Below are positions 4,945 to 7,414 of a DNA stretch of 7,414 bases, in pieces (within the stretch, counting starts at the first letter, position 1; every line of letters begins with the position of its first letter). The stretch is from Chlamydiota bacterium (lineage in GTDB: Bacteria > Chlamydiota > Chlamydiia > Chlamydiales > Rhabdochlamydiaceae). The stretch is taken from assembly GCA_023265495.1 (NCBI GenBank), contig JAHFTP010000085.1:1-7414 (forward strand). The letters run 5' to 3'. The position numbers were made by a program, and so were the translations under genes. The notes below the pieces were generated by a model. That model saw nothing but the letters and a program-made list of their open reading frames with translations. It made no database searches and was not told where the DNA came from.

Positions 4945-7414
4945 TTGGCCAAAAATTTAAAATTAAATATTAAAAACGCCCAGTTAGCAGAGGCTCTGAA
5001 ACTGACGCAAGTGAAAAAACCTGCTGCAAAGAAGAGTAAAAAAGCTCTAGAAGAAGAGAAGAGCGCCCCTGCAACTCCTATCGAACCAGCTATCACGCCA
5101 CCTGCAGAAGTAGTGGCTCCTGTGCAAGAGAGTGCTCCTCCTCCCGCACCTCCTAAAGTGGAGATTCCTGTAAAGGCAGAGGCTCCAAAGACAACTCCTG
5201 TCGCTGCAGCACCGGTAAAAAGAGAAGAAATCCGAGTGACGCCACCGGCTGCGCGTCCATATTCTGGGCAGGAAAGGCCTTCTTATCCCTCACAACAACG
5301 CCCCTATACGCAAGGATACAGAAGTGAGTCTTCCACAGACCGAGGGCCAAGACCTCCCTATCAAGGTACGCGTCCTCCTTATCAGGGCACACGCCCTCCT
5401 TATCAAGGAAATCGTCCTCCCTACCCAAGTAGTAGACCTCCTTCCCAAGGATTCAGACCTTCCTCTCATGGGCAAACGGGAGTGCCTTATAAACGCGAGC
5501 CCCTCATAGACCAAAAGAAAATCCCTATTCCTCCCAAAGAGGGAGCGAAAGAGATCATTATCCCTAAAAAGACGATGCCAGGCTTTAGAAGCGATGACAA
5601 AGACATTAAAGCACAGAAAAAGCCCGCTGAATATAGGAGCTTTGACTCGCGCGATCGTCAAGGTCTTCGAGCGAGTGACGATGAGATTTGGAGGAGAAAA
5701 AAGGCCCATAAGCATAAACCCCTTATTCAGGAAGAGGTCATACGACCCAAGTCTTTAAAAGTACGTCTTCCCATTACGGTAAAAGACCTCGCGGTTGAAA
5801 TGAAACTCAAAGCTTCCCAACTGATTGCAAAGCTATTCATGCAAGGGGTGATCATCACATTAAACGATCAGCTTATCGACGAAACAACGGTTCAACTTCT
5901 CGGCCATGAATTTGAATGTGAGATCACAATTGACACAAGTGAAGAGCAAAGGATTCGAATCACAGGCAAATCTGTCAAAGAAGAAATCGCAGAATCTACG
6001 GATACAACTCTTATACTGCGGCCACCGGTCATCACGTTCATGGGACATGTCGACCACGGCAAAACAAGCCTCATTGATGCGATTAGAAAATCCAATCGCG
6101 TAGCAGGGGAAGCAGGAGCTATCACACAGCACATAGGGGCATTCACTTGCCATACAGCCGTAGGAAACATCACGGTTCTAGACACCCCAGGCCATGAAGC
6201 TTTTTCTGCCATGCGCTCGAGAGGAGCTAATGTCACAGACATCGTTGTACTCGTCGTTGCAGGAGATGAGGGGATCCGAGCGCAAACTCTTGAAGCTATC
6301 GACCAAGCACAGGAAGCAAAGGTACCTATTGTGGTTGCCATTAATAAATGTGATAAGCCCAATTTCAACACAGAAACTGTTTATAGACAATTAGCAGATA
6401 AAAACTTACTTCCTGAATCCTGGGGCGGGACGACAATTACCGTCAACTGCTCTGCTGTAACTGGCGAAGGGGTCAGCACCTTGTTAGAAATGCTTGCACT
6501 GCAAGCAGAAATCCTTGAGCTCAGAGCCAATCCAAGTCAAAGAGCGCGTGGAGCTGTTATCGAGTCTGAGTTGCATAAAGGACTAGGTTCTGTAGCAACA
6601 CTGCTTGTCCAAAATGGCACGCTCCATATTGGGGATGCTATCGTATTTGATCAACATTACGCTAGAGTCAAAACGATGCATGATGAGTATGGCAAGGAGA
6701 TGGCTCATGCAGGGCCTTCTACTCCGGTGAAGATCACCGGTCTTTCAGACCTCCCAGATGCCGGCAGTGAATTTATCGCTGTAAAAGACGAGAAGGAAGC
6801 TAGGGAAATTGCAGAAAAACGATCAGAAGGTCATAAGCACAAGATGCTATTGCAGTCGAAAAAGACGCCTGTGGAAAACATCTTACAACAGAAAGCGGAG
6901 TCTCAAGAGAAGAAGACGTTAAATCTCATTGTAAAAGCAGACGTCCAAGGGTCCTTAGAGGCGCTCAAGACATCGCTACGCAAAATCCCTTCTAAAAAAG
7001 TAGAAATCAACTTTATTTCTGAAGGTGTAGGAGAGATTTCTGAATCAGACATCCAATTTGCTATCACTTCTAAAGCTAGCATTATAGGATTCCATACCCA
7101 AATAGAAAGCCACGCAGACTCCTTAATCAAGCAGCACAAAGTAAAGGTGCGGATGCACGATGTGATCTATCATGCCGTAGATGATGTGAAAGAGATCATG
7201 CTCGGCCTGCTTGACAAGATCCCACAAGAAAATGACATTGGGGAAGCCACCGTTAAGGCTGTGTTTAAATCCTCTCAGCTTGGAAACATTGCAGGCTGCA
7301 TGGTCTCTAGTGGTATTATTCGCAGAAATGCGCACATCAGACTCGTCCGTGACAATGAGACGATCTGGAAAGGGCCGATCTCTTCCTTAAAACGTATAAA
7401 AGAAGATGTACGCG
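4945..7414 (+). CDS. infB: Translation initiation factor IF2, 3' end outside window
   Basis: This GTPase delivers formyl-methionyl initiator tRNA to the 30S subunit and promotes joining of the 50S subunit. The first 823 residues are visible; by family length about 65 are missing. The N-terminal part (1-265) is low in complexity and rich in Pro, Lys and Arg, and contains an RPPYQGT-type repeat. An IF2-N domain follows (about 270-330, LPITVKDLAVEMKLKASQL). The GTPase domain has G1 GHVDHGKT at 367-374, the G2 threonine at 394 in GAITQHIGA, G3 DTPG at 413-416, G4 NKCD at 467-470 and G5 SAV at 503-505. Domain II covers about 533-613, domain III starts near 658 (KADVQGSLEAL at 664-674), and the tRNA-binding C-terminal domain starts near 763. 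The start is TTG: the nusA stop lies in the same frame two codons upstream, AAGGA is well spaced, and the opening AKNLKLNIKNAQL resembles the Chlamydia IF2 N-terminus as I remember it. All GTPase motifs are intact. Confidence 0.96.
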   Translation, partial: MAKNLKLNIKNAQLAEALKLTQVKKPAAKKSKKALEEEKSAPATPIEPAITPPAEVVAPVQESAPPPAPPKVEIPVKAEAPKTTPVAAAPVKREEIRVTPPAARPYSGQERPSYPSQQRPYTQGYRSESSTDRGPRPPYQGTRPPYQGTRPPYQGNRPPYPSSRPPSQGFRPSSHGQTGVPYKREPLIDQKKIPIPPKEGAKEIIIPKKTMPGFRSDDKDIKAQKKPAEYRSFDSRDRQGLRASDDEIWRRKKAHKHKPLIQEEVIRPKSLKVRLPITVKDLAVEMKLKASQLIAKLFMQGVIITLNDQLIDETTVQLLGHEFECEITIDTSEEQRIRITGKSVKEEIAESTDTTLILRPPVITFMGHVDHGKTSLIDAIRKSNRVAGEAGAITQHIGAFTCHTAVGNITVLDTPGHEAFSAMRSRGANVTDIVVLVVAGDEGIRAQTLEAIDQAQEAKVPIVVAINKCDKPNFNTETVYRQLADKNLLPESWGGTTITVNCSAVTGEGVSTLLEMLALQAEILELRANPSQRARGAVIESELHKGLGSVATLLVQNGTLHIGDAIVFDQHYARVKTMHDEYGKEMAHAGPSTPVKITGLSDLPDAGSEFIAVKDEKEAREIAEKRSEGHKHKMLLQSKKTPVENILQQKAESQEKKTLNLIVKADVQGSLEALKTSLRKIPSKKVEINFISEGVGEISESDIQFAITSKASIIGFHTQIESHADSLIKQHKVKVRMHDVIYHAVDDVKEIMLGLLDKIPQENDIGEATVKAVFKSSQLGNIAGCMVSSGIIRRNAHIRLVRDNETIWKGPISSLKRIKEDVR
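5254..5475 (+). repeat. In-frame heptad repeat array (RPPYQGT type) in IF2
   Basis: Six consecutive 21-base units at 5350-5475 encode residues 136-177: RPPYQGT twice, then RPPYQGN, RPPYPSS, RPPSQGF and RPSSHGQ. Looser copies precede them at residues 104-125 (RPYSGQE, RPSYPSQ, RPYTQGY). The best units differ mainly at silent positions (AGA, CGT and CGC for Arg; GGT, GGC and GGA for Gly). The array is basic and rich in Pro, Tyr, Gln and Gly, so it should be disordered. It is coding sequence and not a CRISPR. Confidence 0.85.

Noticed and set aside
4272..5096. Minus-strand frames of 131-133 codons opposite nusA and the infB start
   Set aside because: They are shadows of strongly coding plus-strand genes, rich in Ser, Leu and Phe as expected of antisense frames, with no recognisable domain.
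5350..5475. 21-base tandem repeats considered as a CRISPR or minisatellite
   Set aside because: There are no spacers, the units stay in frame, and they differ at silent sites. They are part of the IF2 coding sequence.
5290..5715. Minus-strand frame of 141 codons opposite infB, with RR- and IGR-like repeats
   Set aside because: Its repetitiveness is the mirror image of the IF2 heptad repeat. It has no family resemblance and lies fully inside a certain gene.
5860..6390. Several minus-strand frames opposite the IF2 GTPase domain
   Set aside because: The plus strand here carries complete, ordered GTPase motifs, and the antisense frames have no recognisable protein features.

Overview
The window looks like chlamydial chromosomal DNA (phylum Chlamydiota). 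I infer an environmental, amoeba-associated lineage (Waddlia-, Parachlamydia- or Criblamydia-like) rather than Chlamydia itself. The basis is the remembered similarity of the ribosomal protein S1, NusA and IF2 products to their Chlamydia trachomatis counterparts, and the rpsA-nusA-infB gene order that I know from Chlamydia genomes. Base composition is moderate, in the low to mid 40s percent G+C by eye. No database search was possible, so the family-level placement is a guess.

Layout. Positions 1-1536 are read on the minus strand. An aspartokinase gene (736-1536) is followed, with a 14-base overlap, by an unrecognised protein gene (1-749) that leaves the window at position 1. Together they look like one operon. 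A 240-base gap (1537-1776) separates this operon from the divergent rpsA gene and carries candidate promoters for both directions. On the plus strand, rpsA (1777-3525, six S1 domains) is followed by a 144-base gap containing a perfect 16-base palindrome, a strong hairpin and a weak promoter candidate. Then come nusA (3670-4941) and infB (4945 to beyond the window end at 7414). infB begins only three bases after the nusA stop codon, in the same frame, with a TTG start.

How the genes work together. rpsA, nusA and infB form a transcription/translation cluster. S1 recruits mRNA to the 30S subunit, NusA controls pausing and termination of RNA polymerase, and IF2 delivers initiator tRNA. The aspartokinase would make aspartyl phosphate for the lysine, diaminopimelate and threonine branch, but it ends where its regulatory ACT domains should begin.

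Nothing here is clearly a new defence or mobile system. The points most worth a second look are the ACT-less, signature-divergent aspartokinase with its overlapping unknown partner gene, the RPPYQGT-type heptad repeat array in the disordered N-terminal part of IF2, and the palindrome plus hairpin between rpsA and nusA.
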